A stretch of DNA of 32,884 bases, taken from positions 1 through 32,884 of the forward strand of contig JADFAK010000054.1 of NCBI GenBank assembly GCA_015665315.1, in the 5' to 3' direction. The position numbers and the translations under genes were made by a program. Each line of letters begins with the position of its first letter. The stretch's first letter is position 1. The notes beneath the pieces are model-generated. The model was given only the letters and a program-made list of their open reading frames with translations, searched no databases and was not told where the DNA came from. This DNA comes from Flavobacteriales bacterium (lineage in GTDB: Bacteria; Bacteroidota; Bacteroidia; Flavobacteriales_D; Sanyastnellaceae). Below, in pieces: positions 15,819 to 24,397 of the stretch.

Positions 15819-15849
15819 GAATGACGGGTCCCCAAACAGCCCGTCATTC
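15819..15849. other. Perfect 10-bp hairpin upstream of the efflux operon
   Basis: GAATGACGGG and CCCGTCATTC pair perfectly around an 11-nt loop. No T run follows on either strand, so it is not a classical terminator; it could be a factor-assisted terminator for the sialidase-like gene or an operator. With the repeat at 15652-15780 and the promoter at 15930 it fills the 335-bp gap before the efflux genes. Confidence 0.5.
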
Positions 15850-15929
15850 GACTTGAGCCTTCCTTAAGGTTTATGATTTTTTAGCGCATAGACCTGATGT
15901 GTGTCAGTCGACCTCATGAATATTTCGCT

Positions 15930-15938
15930 TACATTTGC
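15930..15938 (+). promoter_or_regulatory. Candidate -7 element of the metal-efflux operon promoter
   Basis: TACATTTGC matches the Bacteroidota -7 consensus TAnnTTTG(C). It sits 14 bp before the ATG at 15952, giving a very short leader. No convincing TTTG box was found 17-23 bp upstream, so the call rests on the -7 element and the position. Confidence 0.4.
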
Positions 15939-15951
15939 GTTGAAGTTATCC

Positions 15952-16371
15952 ATGAAAAAGATTATTGCCATATTATTAGCCAGCTTGATCCTCATCTCAA
16001 ATGTGGGTTTTGCCGTTAGCAACCACTATTGCGGTGGAATGTTGGCAAGTAGCTCGTTGACCATTGGTCATGTGGCCGACGGATGTGGCATGGAGAAAGC
16101 TCCAAATTCAGAAAAATGTGCACAAAGCAGTACTACTCTTTCGCAAAGAAAATGCTGTGAGAATGTTTTCCAAGATTTGGAAGTAGAAAACGACTTCTCA
16201 AAAAGTGCTGATACTCAGGTGAGTTTAGACCCTGTTTTCGCGGTCGCATTTGTATTTGCCCTTGTGGCTGAGTATTTTAACAATGACGCTAGAACAGTAA
16301 CCCTTAGTGCATATATCCCTCCCGATCTACGAGGTGATACACATATTGAAAATCAAGTTTTTCGTCTCTGA
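15952..16371 (+). CDS. HYC_CC_PP family protein, first gene of the metal-efflux operon
   Basis: 139 residues from the ATG at 15952 (MKKIIAILLASLILISNVGFA), chosen because it gives a clean signal peptide; upstream in-frame ATGs at 15901 and 15916 precede the likely promoter. The three family hallmarks are visible: HYC at residues 25-27 (NHYCGG), CC at 68-69 (RKCCEN) and PP at 123-124 (YIPPDL), with a second hydrophobic stretch at about 92-107. Further Cys and His residues (C45, H40, C56) could bind a soft metal. Such small exported proteins regularly precede CusA-type genes in Bacteroidota; their function is not established, and a periplasmic metal chaperone or sensor role is an inference. The cusA gene begins 75 nt downstream. 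Confidence 0.8.
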   Translation: MKKIIAILLASLILISNVGFAVSNHYCGGMLASSSLTIGHVADGCGMEKAPNSEKCAQSSTTLSQRKCCENVFQDLEVENDFSKSADTQVSLDPVFAVAFVFALVAEYFNNDARTVTLSAYIPPDLRGDTHIENQVFRL

Positions 16372-16446
16372 TACAGCGTGATCGCAAATTTCTTGTGAAG
16401 TAATTCGCACGAGGAAATTTTTGTTTCACTTTTCATCTGTATCGAA

Positions 16447-19400
16447 ATGTTACGAAGTTTTATCAAGTATTTTCTGGAAAACAAGCTGGTTACCTTGCTT
16501 TTGCTTGGCTCTCTTGTCATGTGGGGAGTTTCCGTTGCCCCCTTCAATTGGAATGACTCCCTAATCCCTCGCAATCCTGTCCCAGTCGACGCTATTCCAG
16601 ATATCGGAGAGAATCAACAGATTGTCCACACCGAGTGGATTGGTCGGTCGCCCCAGGATATTGAAGACCAAATCACCTACCCTCTCACCACTGCTCTTCT
16701 GGGAATCCCCGGGGTAAAAACCATTCGTAGTAATTCCATTTTCGGACTCAGTAGCATCTACCTCATCTTTGAAGACGATGTGGAGTTTTACTGGAGTCGC
16801 ACTCGAATCTTAGAGAAACTAAACTCCCTCCCAAGTCAACTACTTCCAGACGATGTTTCGCCTTCTCTAGGGCCCGACGCAACTGCCTTGGGACAAGTAT
16901 TCTGGTATACGCTGGAAGGAAGAGATCAAGACGGAAATCCCGCAGGTGGTTGGGATCCGCACGAATTGCGGACGATACAAGATTTCCAGATCGGATACGC
17001 CTTAACCTCAGTAAAAGGAGTTTCCGAAGTTGGAACGATTGGAGGATATGTCAAGGAATATCAAATAGACATTGATCCCAATGCCATGAAGGCGCACAAC
17101 GTGACTGTAGCGCAAATCATGTCGGCCGTCAAAAAAAGCAATCTGGACATTGGAGCGCGTACCATCGAGTTCAATAAAGTCGAGTACCTAATAAGAGGTA
17201 TAGGCTACATCAAATCAATCAGCGATCTTGAAGAAAGCGTTGTTGTATCCAATGAAAATGTGCCCATTCGACTCAAAGATGTGGCCAAGATTTCATTTGG
17301 CCCAGCTCCTCGACGTGGCGGGCTGGACAAAGGCGGTGCTGAAGCTGTTGGCGGGGTTGTTGTGGCAAGGTATGGTGCCAACCCGCTTCAGGTTATCGAC
17401 CGCGTCAAAGAAAAAATTGGCGAAATCGACGCTGGTCTGCCGTCCAAAACCCTTACCGATGGCACTATCTCGAAAGTGACTGTGATCCCGTTTTACGATC
17501 GGACAGGACTCATTAAAGAAACGATTGGCACCCTCGAAGAAGCATTAACTCTTGAGATGCTCATCGCGCTGTTGGTGGTAATTGTACTAGTTCTCAATCT
17601 GCGTGCATCCATTATGATCACCAGTCTGCTCCCCCTTGGCGTGCTCATCGCCTTCATCATGATGCGACAGTTTGGTGTCGATGCCAACATCGTTGCGCTT
17701 TCAGGAATTGCGATTGCCATTGGAGTGATGGTAGACGTTGGAATTGTCTTTACCGAAAACATTATTCAGCACATGGACTTGCCTGAAAATGTCGGAAAGA
17801 GAGGGAAAGAACTTCTCGAGGTAATCTACCGAGGAACTTCAGAAGTGGCAACGGCAGTAATGACTGCTTTGTTCACCACAATAGTCAGCTTCCTGCCCAT
17901 CTTTGCCATGCAAGGAGCTGAAGGCAAACTATTCACTCCGCTGGCTCTAACCAAGACTTTTGCCATGTTGGCAGCCCTGTTCATCGGACTGGTTTTTATC
18001 CCAACATTTGCGCATATTATTTTCTCCATCCGACTTGACAAAGGGAAAATGAGCAAGGTCTGGAATGGCCTACTCATTGCGTTAGGCTTGGTCTTTCTAG
18101 TCATTTCGAATAGCTGGCTGCCCTTGGCTTTGATCCTATTTGGCATAAACAACCTACTCGAATACAAATGGTCTGAGGCAAAGAAACACTACGTCAACTA
18201 CATCAATATTTTCATCTCCGTGTATGTCGTTGTTTATTTCATCGCCGAAGTATGGCGTCCACTGGGAGTGCAAAATAGTTTCCTTGAAAACTGGCTCTTT
18301 GTCGCCATCATTATCGGCCTTATACTAGGTGCTCTTTTGCTTATCGTCAAATACTACTCCAACCTGCTTACTTGGTGCATGAACAACAAAGGGAAGTTTC
18401 TAATAGCACCGGCTGTAGTGATTTTACTTGGCATACTATCTTGGCAGGGCTTCGAACGTGTTTTCGCATTCATGCCTGATGCGGCCAAGGAAAATTCGGC
18501 ATGGACTTCACTTTCTGAAACCTTTCCTGGGTTAGGAAAGGAGTTTATGCCTTCCCTAAATGAGGGTTCTTTCTTGTTGATGCCCACTACGATGCCCCAC
18601 TCGGGGGTCGAAGAAAATGTGGATGTTATTCGTAAACTAGACCGTCAGCTCAACGCCATTCCTGAAGTTGATTTAACCGTGGGTAAGTGGGGCCGTGTCA
18701 ACTCAGCTCTTGATCCCGCTCCTATTTCTATGTACGAGAACATCATTAACTATCTGCCAGAATTCAAGGTGAATGAGGATGGTCATAAGATGCGTTTCAA
18801 GGTTGATGACAACGACGCATTTGTTGTTAGAGACAGCAGCACTTACGCCTACGGATCCGACGCTTTTCGGAGTATCGCGACCGCAGACTTGATCGAAGAC
18901 GAAGACGGTGAATATTTCCGTCAGTGGCGACAGCATATCTCTTCACCCGACGACATTTGGGATGAGATTTTAGATCACTCCAAAATTCCTGGATTGACAT
19001 CAGCTCCCAAACTGCAGCCCATCGAAACGCGCTTGGTCATGCTTGCAACCGGTATGAGAGCACCCATGGGAATCAAAGTATTTGGACCCGACTTGCCGAC
19101 TATAGAGAAAGTTGGGTACGACATTGAAAACTTCTTGAAACAAGTGCCCAGCGTCGAAGCCAATGCTGTCTTCGCCGACCGTGTAGTTGGGAAGCCATAT
19201 TTGGAAATCAATATCCAACGAGAAGCAATTGCTAGATACGGTCTTACAGTGCAAGACATGCAAGTCGTTCTTGGAACCGCAGTTGGTGGTATGCCTCTTA
19301 CAAATAGTGTCGAAGGTCGAGAAAGGTTTCCAATTCGCGTAAGGTATGCCCGAGAATTGAGGGACAATCCGGAAGACCTGAAAAATGTCCTCATCCCAAC

Positions 19401-20241
19401 TCCTGAAGGGGTTCAGGTTCCTTTGGGTGAGTTGGCCGACATCGAATATGTCAGAGGTCCGCAAGTAATCAAGAGTGAAGATACCTTCCTAGTGAGCTAT
19501 GTCATCTTCGACAAGAAGGATGGATTTGCCGAAGTAGATGTGGTAGAAGATGCGCAAGCCTTCCTGAGGCAAAAAATAGAATCGGGTGAATTCATCTTGC
19601 CAGCGGGAGTGAGTTATCGCTTCACAGGCAATTATGAAAATCAGGTGCGAGCTACCAAACGATTGATGCTCGTTGTTCCTATTTCCTTGTTGCTGATCTT
19701 CCTAATTCTCTACTTCCAATTTAGGTCTGTGGCAACCACTATGATGATTTTTAGCGGACTCGTGGTCGCGTTCTCTGGAGGGTTTATTATTCTGTGGCTC
19801 TATGGAATGCCTGGATTTCTTGACTTTTCAATCGGTGGAATCAACTTGAGGGATCTTTTCCAAGTCCACACCGTCAATCTGAGTGTCGCCGTTTGGGTCG
19901 GATTCATCGCCCTCTTTGGCGTGGCGACAGACGATGGTGTGCTCATGGGAACCTACCTCACGCAGCTTTTCGATCAAGACAAACCAGATACAGTCGAAAA
20001 AGTCAAGGCCACGGTATTACTGGCTGCGTCTAAACGTGTACGTCCCGCCGTCCTCACAACAGCCACGACGATCATAGCCCTGATTCCAGTCCTCACCTCG
20101 CAAGGCAAAGGTTCCGACATCATGGGCCCCATGGCTATTCCCCTTTTTGGCGGAATGCTCATCGAAGTTATGACCATGTTTATTGTCCCAGTGCTCTACT
20201 GCCTATATATGGAACGAAAGATTAACAGACTAAATCGATAG
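16447..20241 (+). CDS. cusA: CusA/CzcA-family heavy-metal efflux RND permease
   Basis: A 1264-residue inner-membrane proton/metal antiporter of the HME-RND family. The N-terminus has the first membrane helix (about 12-30) and the porter-domain opening VDAIPDIGENQQIV. The family-specific TM4 charge pair is present as Asp430 and Glu437 (AIGVMVDVGIVFTEN). The periplasmic motif FMPSLNEGSFLLMPTTMP (700-717) carries several methionines, as in Cu/Ag exporters. The late TM segment has GVATDDGV (Asp1162-Asp1163). It is about 200 residues longer than Escherichia coli CusA. The extra length is a hydrophobic block at about 528-638, with some four added helices between TM6 and TM7, and an acidic periplasmic insert at about 761-850. 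Related Bacteroidota proteins share this long form. Copper/silver rather than Co/Zn/Cd is favoured by the methionines and the neighbours but is not proven. Confidence 0.93.
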   Translation: MLRSFIKYFLENKLVTLLLLGSLVMWGVSVAPFNWNDSLIPRNPVPVDAIPDIGENQQIVHTEWIGRSPQDIEDQITYPLTTALLGIPGVKTIRSNSIFGLSSIYLIFEDDVEFYWSRTRILEKLNSLPSQLLPDDVSPSLGPDATALGQVFWYTLEGRDQDGNPAGGWDPHELRTIQDFQIGYALTSVKGVSEVGTIGGYVKEYQIDIDPNAMKAHNVTVAQIMSAVKKSNLDIGARTIEFNKVEYLIRGIGYIKSISDLEESVVVSNENVPIRLKDVAKISFGPAPRRGGLDKGGAEAVGGVVVARYGANPLQVIDRVKEKIGEIDAGLPSKTLTDGTISKVTVIPFYDRTGLIKETIGTLEEALTLEMLIALLVVIVLVLNLRASIMITSLLPLGVLIAFIMMRQFGVDANIVALSGIAIAIGVMVDVGIVFTENIIQHMDLPENVGKRGKELLEVIYRGTSEVATAVMTALFTTIVSFLPIFAMQGAEGKLFTPLALTKTFAMLAALFIGLVFIPTFAHIIFSIRLDKGKMSKVWNGLLIALGLVFLVISNSWLPLALILFGINNLLEYKWSEAKKHYVNYINIFISVYVVVYFIAEVWRPLGVQNSFLENWLFVAIIIGLILGALLLIVKYYSNLLTWCMNNKGKFLIAPAVVILLGILSWQGFERVFAFMPDAAKENSAWTSLSETFPGLGKEFMPSLNEGSFLLMPTTMPHSGVEENVDVIRKLDRQLNAIPEVDLTVGKWGRVNSALDPAPISMYENIINYLPEFKVNEDGHKMRFKVDDNDAFVVRDSSTYAYGSDAFRSIATADLIEDEDGEYFRQWRQHISSPDDIWDEILDHSKIPGLTSAPKLQPIETRLVMLATGMRAPMGIKVFGPDLPTIEKVGYDIENFLKQVPSVEANAVFADRVVGKPYLEINIQREAIARYGLTVQDMQVVLGTAVGGMPLTNSVEGRERFPIRVRYARELRDNPEDLKNVLIPTPEGVQVPLGELADIEYVRGPQVIKSEDTFLVSYVIFDKKDGFAEVDVVEDAQAFLRQKIESGEFILPAGVSYRFTGNYENQVRATKRLMLVVPISLLLIFLILYFQFRSVATTMMIFSGLVVAFSGGFIILWLYGMPGFLDFSIGGINLRDLFQVHTVNLSVAVWVGFIALFGVATDDGVLMGTYLTQLFDQDKPDTVEKVKATVLLAASKRVRPAVLTTATTIIALIPVLTSQGKGSDIMGPMAIPLFGGMLIEVMTMFIVPVLYCLYMERKINRLNR

Positions 20242-20244
20242 AAT

Positions 20245-21489
20245 ATGAGACCACTATTTCAACTTGCGATTGTTGTTCTTTCACTACTTACTTCAGTCGC
20301 GCATGCACAAAGTGAATTATCGCACTACCTCCAGATAGGCGCCGAGAACAACCCTGGGCTCATGGCAAAATTTACGACTTACTACGCTGCGCTCGAGAAA
20401 GTTCCTCAAGTGGGTGCATTGCCCGATCCATCTCTGTCTTTTGGCTACTTCATTTCGCCTATAGAGACGCGTGTGGGGCCACAAATTGCAAAAGTTGGCT
20501 TCAGCCAGATGCTGCCGTGGTTTGGTACGCTCCATGCCCGAGAAGATGTTGCCATGGAAATGGCCAAAGCCAAATTCGAATCGTTTGAAGAGGCCAAGTC
20601 GATGCTGTTCTTTGATATCAAGTCAACCTACTACGATATCTATTTCGTGCAAAAAGCGATCGACATTACCCATGAAAACCTTCAGATTCTACGCACTCTT
20701 CAAGAACTGTCGATTATCAAAATTGAAACGGGAAAGGCTTCTGTTGTTGACGAACTTAGAGTGGAGATGGAGATCAATGAGTTGGTCAACCAACTAGCCA
20801 ATCTCGAAGATTCAAAAGCTGCTATGGAAGTGAAGTTCCGACAACTCTTGAACAGCTCCGATGAGCTGAAAATAGCCGTACCCAATTCGTTAGAAGAGGA
20901 AAGTCTAACGATGACGAAGCAAGAACTTTTGGACAGCATCTCTGTTCAAAATCATCTCATTAAGCAGCTTAATCATAAAATCCTGTCGTGGCAAAATCAA
21001 GAAGTCGCCGCGCAGAAAATGGGCATGCCGCAGTTATCAGTTGGCTTTGACTACAGCATCATTGGAAAGAGCGACAATCCAAATTTAGGCAGAGAGAACG
21101 GACGAGATGCGGTTCTCTTCCCCAAAATTGGCATTTCAATTCCACTTTACAGGAAGAAATATACCTCACTAGTGAAGGAGTCGGCATTGAACCTAGAAGC
21201 CACACAATGGGAAAAGGAAGAGAAGGAAAACCAACTTACATCTCTGTTTGAATTCGGATACAAGGACTACCTCGATGCCACTCGACGAATCGAACTGTTT
21301 GAGACACAATCGCTGTTGGCCGAAAAGTCTCTAAATATCCTGATTACATCTTACTCGACCGACGGAGAAAATTTTGAAGAAGTCCTCAGGATCGAACGAA
21401 AAGTATTGCAATACGCCTTGGAAGGTGACAAAGCAAGGGCCGACAAAAGTGCTGCCATCGCATTTATCTCATTCCTCATGGGGAACTAA
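20245..21489 (+). CDS. TolC-family outer-membrane channel of the metal-efflux system
   Basis: 414 residues with a signal peptide ending at VAHA|Q (about 21). It has the OEP/TolC architecture: two long alpha-helical hairpins rich in Leu/Glu/Lys (about 95-215 and 305-410). Between them lie beta-barrel strands such as GALPDPSLSFGYF (about 57-69) and MPQLSVGFDYSIIG (about 258-271), the latter close to the usual 'P.l....y' strand of this family. It starts 3 nt after the cusA stop codon and would form the outer-membrane exit duct for the CusA-CusB pump. No lipobox is visible, so unlike E. coli CusC it is not expected to be lipid-anchored. Family assignment is firm; the partner assignment comes from operon position. 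Confidence 0.9.
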   Translation: MRPLFQLAIVVLSLLTSVAHAQSELSHYLQIGAENNPGLMAKFTTYYAALEKVPQVGALPDPSLSFGYFISPIETRVGPQIAKVGFSQMLPWFGTLHAREDVAMEMAKAKFESFEEAKSMLFFDIKSTYYDIYFVQKAIDITHENLQILRTLQELSIIKIETGKASVVDELRVEMEINELVNQLANLEDSKAAMEVKFRQLLNSSDELKIAVPNSLEEESLTMTKQELLDSISVQNHLIKQLNHKILSWQNQEVAAQKMGMPQLSVGFDYSIIGKSDNPNLGRENGRDAVLFPKIGISIPLYRKKYTSLVKESALNLEATQWEKEEKENQLTSLFEFGYKDYLDATRRIELFETQSLLAEKSLNILITSYSTDGENFEEVLRIERKVLQYALEGDKARADKSAAIAFISFLMGN

Positions 21490-21499
21490 ATCAACGACA

Positions 21500-23293
21500 A
21501 TGAAAAATCTACTTAAAAATATCTGGTTTGTTCTCGCTATCGGTTTGATAGCTGGTATTTTCATCGGCAATTTTGTCGGTGGTGACAAGGCGCCAGAGAA
21601 CGCCGAAGAGCATTTTCATGATGCTTCAAACGAAGACCAAATCTGGACTTGCTCCATGCACCCACAAATTCAAAAAGACGGCCCCGGCCAATGTCCTCTA
21701 TGTGGTATGGACCTTATTCCTCTTGAAAACTCCGGTGGCAGAGAAGACATGCTCCCCGACGAAGTTCCTATGTCTGCCTCAGCCATGAAGCTGGCCGAAA
21801 TCCAGACCTACGTAGTCAAAATGGAAAAACCCGAAAAGGAAATTCGTCTGCTTGGAAAAGTGAAAGCCGATGAGCGTTTGAACTATTCTCAAACTGCCCA
21901 ATTTCCGGGAAGAATCGAAAAGCTCTATGTCAATTTCACTGGAGAAAAAGTGTACAAAGGTCAGAAACTAGCAACCATCTATTCTCCCGAATTGGTCTCG
22001 GCCCAGAAGGAGCTCTTCGAAGTATTGAAAGATGACTCTCCACATATTCCACTTGTAGAGGCCGCTCGAAGTAAGTTGAAACAATGGAAATTCTCAGACA
22101 AACAAATTGCAGAACTCGAGAAATCGAAAGCCATCCAAACCGAAGTTGATATCCTTTCTGACTATGACGGATATGTTGTCATGCGCATGGTATCTGAGGG
22201 AGATCATTTCAAGGAAGGCCAAAATCTCTTTGACATCACCGACCTGAGCAAGGTCTGGGTACTCTTTGATGCCTATGAAAGCGACTTGGCCAGATTGAAA
22301 GTGGGCGACAACGTTGAATTCGAGGTGAAATCCAACCCTGGAAAGATCTTCAATGCCAAAGCCACGTTCATCGATCCCTTTATCAATCCAAAAACTAGAG
22401 TGGCGCAAGTGCGCGTAGAAGTGGACAATAAAAAAGGGTTGTTGAAGCCTGATATGTATGTCAATGGCATCGTTACTTCCAAAGTAAATACCGATAAAGA
22501 AGCATTGCTCGTACCCAAATCGGCCGTTCTCTGGACAGGGAAAAGAGCCGTGGTTTATGTGAAAATGCCCAATAGGGAGCACAATTCATTCATTTACCGC
22601 GAAATCATTCTCGGTCAAAATGTTGGCGATAGTTACATCGTGCTCGAAGGTTTGGAGGCCGGGGAGGAAATCGCAACCAATGGTGTCTTCAAAATCGACG
22701 CCTCTGCTCAACTGGCTGGCAAGAAGAGCATGATGAATCCCACGGGGACGAAAGGTTCAACAGGCCACAATCATGGGGGCAAGGCGGGCGACGATTCAAA
22801 GATGGATATGACGCGTTCGTTGAACATTGACAAAGCCAAAATTCCCGCCGCGTTTAAACAGCAACTTGGAGCTGTTGTGGCGGCATATTTACCTTTGAAA
22901 GAGAAATTGGCAAATGACAACTCGGACATCCAACCTGACGCCCTTCAGATGGAGAAAATGCTCACCAAAGTTGACATGAGCTTGGTACTCGAAGACGCCC
23001 ACAATTCATGGATGACAACCCTCACTTCCTTGAACAAGGATTTAAAACGACTGTCGACTACTGTGAATATTGACGAGCAAAGAAATGTCTTCCTGACCAT
23101 TAGTAAGGCCCTTTCCGATGCTGCCATGACTTTTGGAATCGAGCACGACGAGCAGCCACTCTACTTGGAATTTTGCCCGATGGCCAATGACGACAAAGGT
23201 GGGTATTGGTTAAGCGGTGAAAAAGAGATCAAGAACCCCTATTTCGGAAAAAAAATGCTTCGGTGTGGCGTAGTTGAACATGAATTTGAATAA
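21500..23293 (+). CDS. cusB: CusB-like periplasmic adaptor with N-terminal metal-binding domain and DUF3347 tail
   Basis: I start at 21500, where MKNLLKNIWFVLAIGLIAGI gives a membrane anchor; a longer frame from 21374 only overlaps the tolC-like gene. The 597-residue protein has a heavy-metal-binding domain at about 48-76 (WTCSMHP...PGQCPLCGMDLIP, with Cys51, Met53, His54, Cys65, Cys68 and Met70). The barrel-sandwich/HlyD-type adaptor region (about 95-420) includes FPGRIEKLYVNFTGEKVYKG and a characteristic 'DLSKVWVLFDAYESDL'. A DUF3347 domain (about 440-597) has a second candidate metal site, YLEFCPMAND (Cys559, Met561) and MLRCG (Cys589). The adaptor links CusA to the outer-membrane channel. 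Two separate thiol/methionine sites suggest metal loading from the periplasm at both ends, which is inference. Confidence 0.92.
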   Translation: MKNLLKNIWFVLAIGLIAGIFIGNFVGGDKAPENAEEHFHDASNEDQIWTCSMHPQIQKDGPGQCPLCGMDLIPLENSGGREDMLPDEVPMSASAMKLAEIQTYVVKMEKPEKEIRLLGKVKADERLNYSQTAQFPGRIEKLYVNFTGEKVYKGQKLATIYSPELVSAQKELFEVLKDDSPHIPLVEAARSKLKQWKFSDKQIAELEKSKAIQTEVDILSDYDGYVVMRMVSEGDHFKEGQNLFDITDLSKVWVLFDAYESDLARLKVGDNVEFEVKSNPGKIFNAKATFIDPFINPKTRVAQVRVEVDNKKGLLKPDMYVNGIVTSKVNTDKEALLVPKSAVLWTGKRAVVYVKMPNREHNSFIYREIILGQNVGDSYIVLEGLEAGEEIATNGVFKIDASAQLAGKKSMMNPTGTKGSTGHNHGGKAGDDSKMDMTRSLNIDKAKIPAAFKQQLGAVVAAYLPLKEKLANDNSDIQPDALQMEKMLTKVDMSLVLEDAHNSWMTTLTSLNKDLKRLSTTVNIDEQRNVFLTISKALSDAAMTFGIEHDEQPLYLEFCPMANDDKGGYWLSGEKEIKNPYFGKKMLRCGVVEHEFE

Positions 23294-23368
23294 ATAATTT
23301 ATGGCTGAAGCAAGAAATAGTAGACACAGCCAAATCAAACAATTGAAAACAATTAAATCATATATATC

Positions 23369-23590
23369 ATGAGAATCAGAAATATCATTTTAGGTGTGGG
23401 CTTGATAGCTGGCCTCACCCTGTTTGCAAGCTGCGGAGCCGACAACAAAGGCGCAGAATCACACTCAACGCACGACCATACGGCTGAATACCAATGCCCT
23501 ATGAAATGTGAAGGTGAAAAAACATATGACAGCAATGTTACTTGCCCTGTATGCAAAATGGACTTGAAAGAAATTGAAACGGTAGATTAA
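23369..23590 (+). CDS. Small lipoprotein with heavy-metal-binding domain
   Basis: 73 residues. A lipoprotein signal ends at LFAS|C22 (LTLFASC). The mature part has a His cluster (SHSTHDHT, about 31-38), then a complete heavy-metal-binding domain, YQCPMKCEGEKTY...TCPVCKMDLKEIE (Cys43, Met45, Cys47, Cys59, Cys62, Met64). This is the same module found at the N-terminus of the CusB-like protein. It is the last gene of the efflux operon, before a strong terminator, and would be a membrane-tethered periplasmic metal-binding protein, perhaps delivering Cu/Ag to the pump as CusF does in Proteobacteria. The chaperone role is inferred from context. Confidence 0.85.
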   Translation: MRIRNIILGVGLIAGLTLFASCGADNKGAESHSTHDHTAEYQCPMKCEGEKTYDSNVTCPVCKMDLKEIETVD

Positions 23591-23618
23591 TTGCTCCATT
23601 CAATTCCCACAAAATTAA

Positions 23619-23657
23619 ACAGAGTGTCTTCAGAAATGATGGGTGCTCTGTTTTTTT
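23619..23657 (+). terminator. Rho-independent terminator of the metal-efflux operon
   Basis: ACAGAGTGTCTTCA pairs with TGATGGGTGCTCTGT (14 pairs with one bulge and several G-T pairs) around a GAAA loop, followed by seven T residues. It begins 28 bp after the stop codon of the metal-binding lipoprotein and ends just before the right copy of the 129-bp repeat. Confidence 0.88.
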
Positions 23658-23659
23658 CT

Positions 23660-23788
23660 AGCCTTCGGCAAATGCTATTCCTGATGAAAAGTTCAAGTAG
23701 GATCGTACAGCCTCAGCTCAACTGGCAATGGAAACTTCTGTCAGTATAATTCATGGTTAGCTGTCGCATTTGCACTTGTTGCAAATAG
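23660..23788 (+). repeat. 129-bp hairpin-rich direct repeat, right copy
   Basis: Second copy of the segment at 15652-15780, in the same orientation and of the same length, with five substitutions by my count. In the inner hairpin one arm reads GTCAGT (23740-23745) instead of GCCAGT; it still pairs with ACTGGC (23721-23726) through a G-T pair, so the fold survives the change. The terminal ATTTGCA/TGCAAAT hairpin is intact. The two copies bracket the whole metal-efflux operon and its terminator. Confidence 0.85.
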
Positions 23789-23821
23789 AACAAATCCTAA
23801 ACTAGGGGATACTTCGAGGCT

Positions 23822-24163
23822 CTACGCCTTCTTCACAAACTCCGACTTGAGTCCCATAGAACCAAAACCATCGATCTTACATGCGATGTTGTGGTCGCCA
23901 TCAACCAGGCGGATATTCTTCACCTTGGTTCCTGCTTTCACTGGCTTGGGCGCGCCCTTGACTGGAAGGTCTTTGATCACCACAACCGAATCGCCATCCT
24001 GGAGTACTTTTCCCAACGAATCGAGCACTTGGTTGCCATCCGCAGCTTCCTCCTGGACATCATTCGGATTCCATTCGTGAAAACATTCGGGGCAATTGAT
24101 CAAATCACCCATTGGATAGGTGTGTTCGCACTTACATTTTGGACAAGGAGGGATATTTTCCAT
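23822..24163 (-). CDS. yjdM: YjdM/PhnA-family zinc-ribbon protein
   Basis: 113 residues, the normal family length. An N-terminal zinc ribbon has Cys7-x2-Cys10 and Cys24-x2-Cys27 (CPKC...CPEC). The conserved C-terminal PhnA domain follows (about 44-113), with DSLGKVLQDGDSVVVIKDLP and VKNIRLVDGDHNIACKIDG and the usual end MGLKSEFVKKA. The family was once named for phosphonoacetate metabolism, but that link is not supported; its true role is unclear. It is a single cytoplasmic gene, oriented against the efflux operon and divergent from the FG-GAP protein gene. Confidence 0.93.
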   Translation of the reverse strand: MENIPPCPKCKCEHTYPMGDLINCPECFHEWNPNDVQEEAADGNQVLDSLGKVLQDGDSVVVIKDLPVKGAPKPVKAGTKVKNIRLVDGDHNIACKIDGFGSMGLKSEFVKKA

Positions 24164-24365
24164 GTGGACCTATTTTTTCAGTTCTAATTCGATAAGCACC
24201 GCAATTTGAGTTTTTTCTGCATCACTGACTATTTGATCTCAAAAGATTATTATCATTTGATTTTTAAAAGTGAAAACAGCATCGAAATCAACGCTCCATT
24301 AAGCCGAAACAATCTCATATTCGTCGACCATCAACCGACATCTATCGGATTTATTGGCTTTTTCG

Positions 24366-24373
24366 TACTTTTG
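24366..24373 (+). promoter_or_regulatory. Candidate -7 element of the FG-GAP protein promoter
   Basis: TACTTTTG matches TAnnTTTG and lies 24 bp upstream of the ATG at 24398, consistent with a short leader. A TTG exists at 24354-24356 but is too close to serve as the -33 box, and none is seen at the expected spacing. Confidence 0.4.
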
Positions 24374-24397
24374 TACAACATCCAATTTTACTTAATT

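Noticed and set aside
24206-24397. 64-codon upstream extension of the FG-GAP protein
   Set aside because: It contains the likely -7 element and precedes a clear signal peptide, so translation from 24398 is more plausible.
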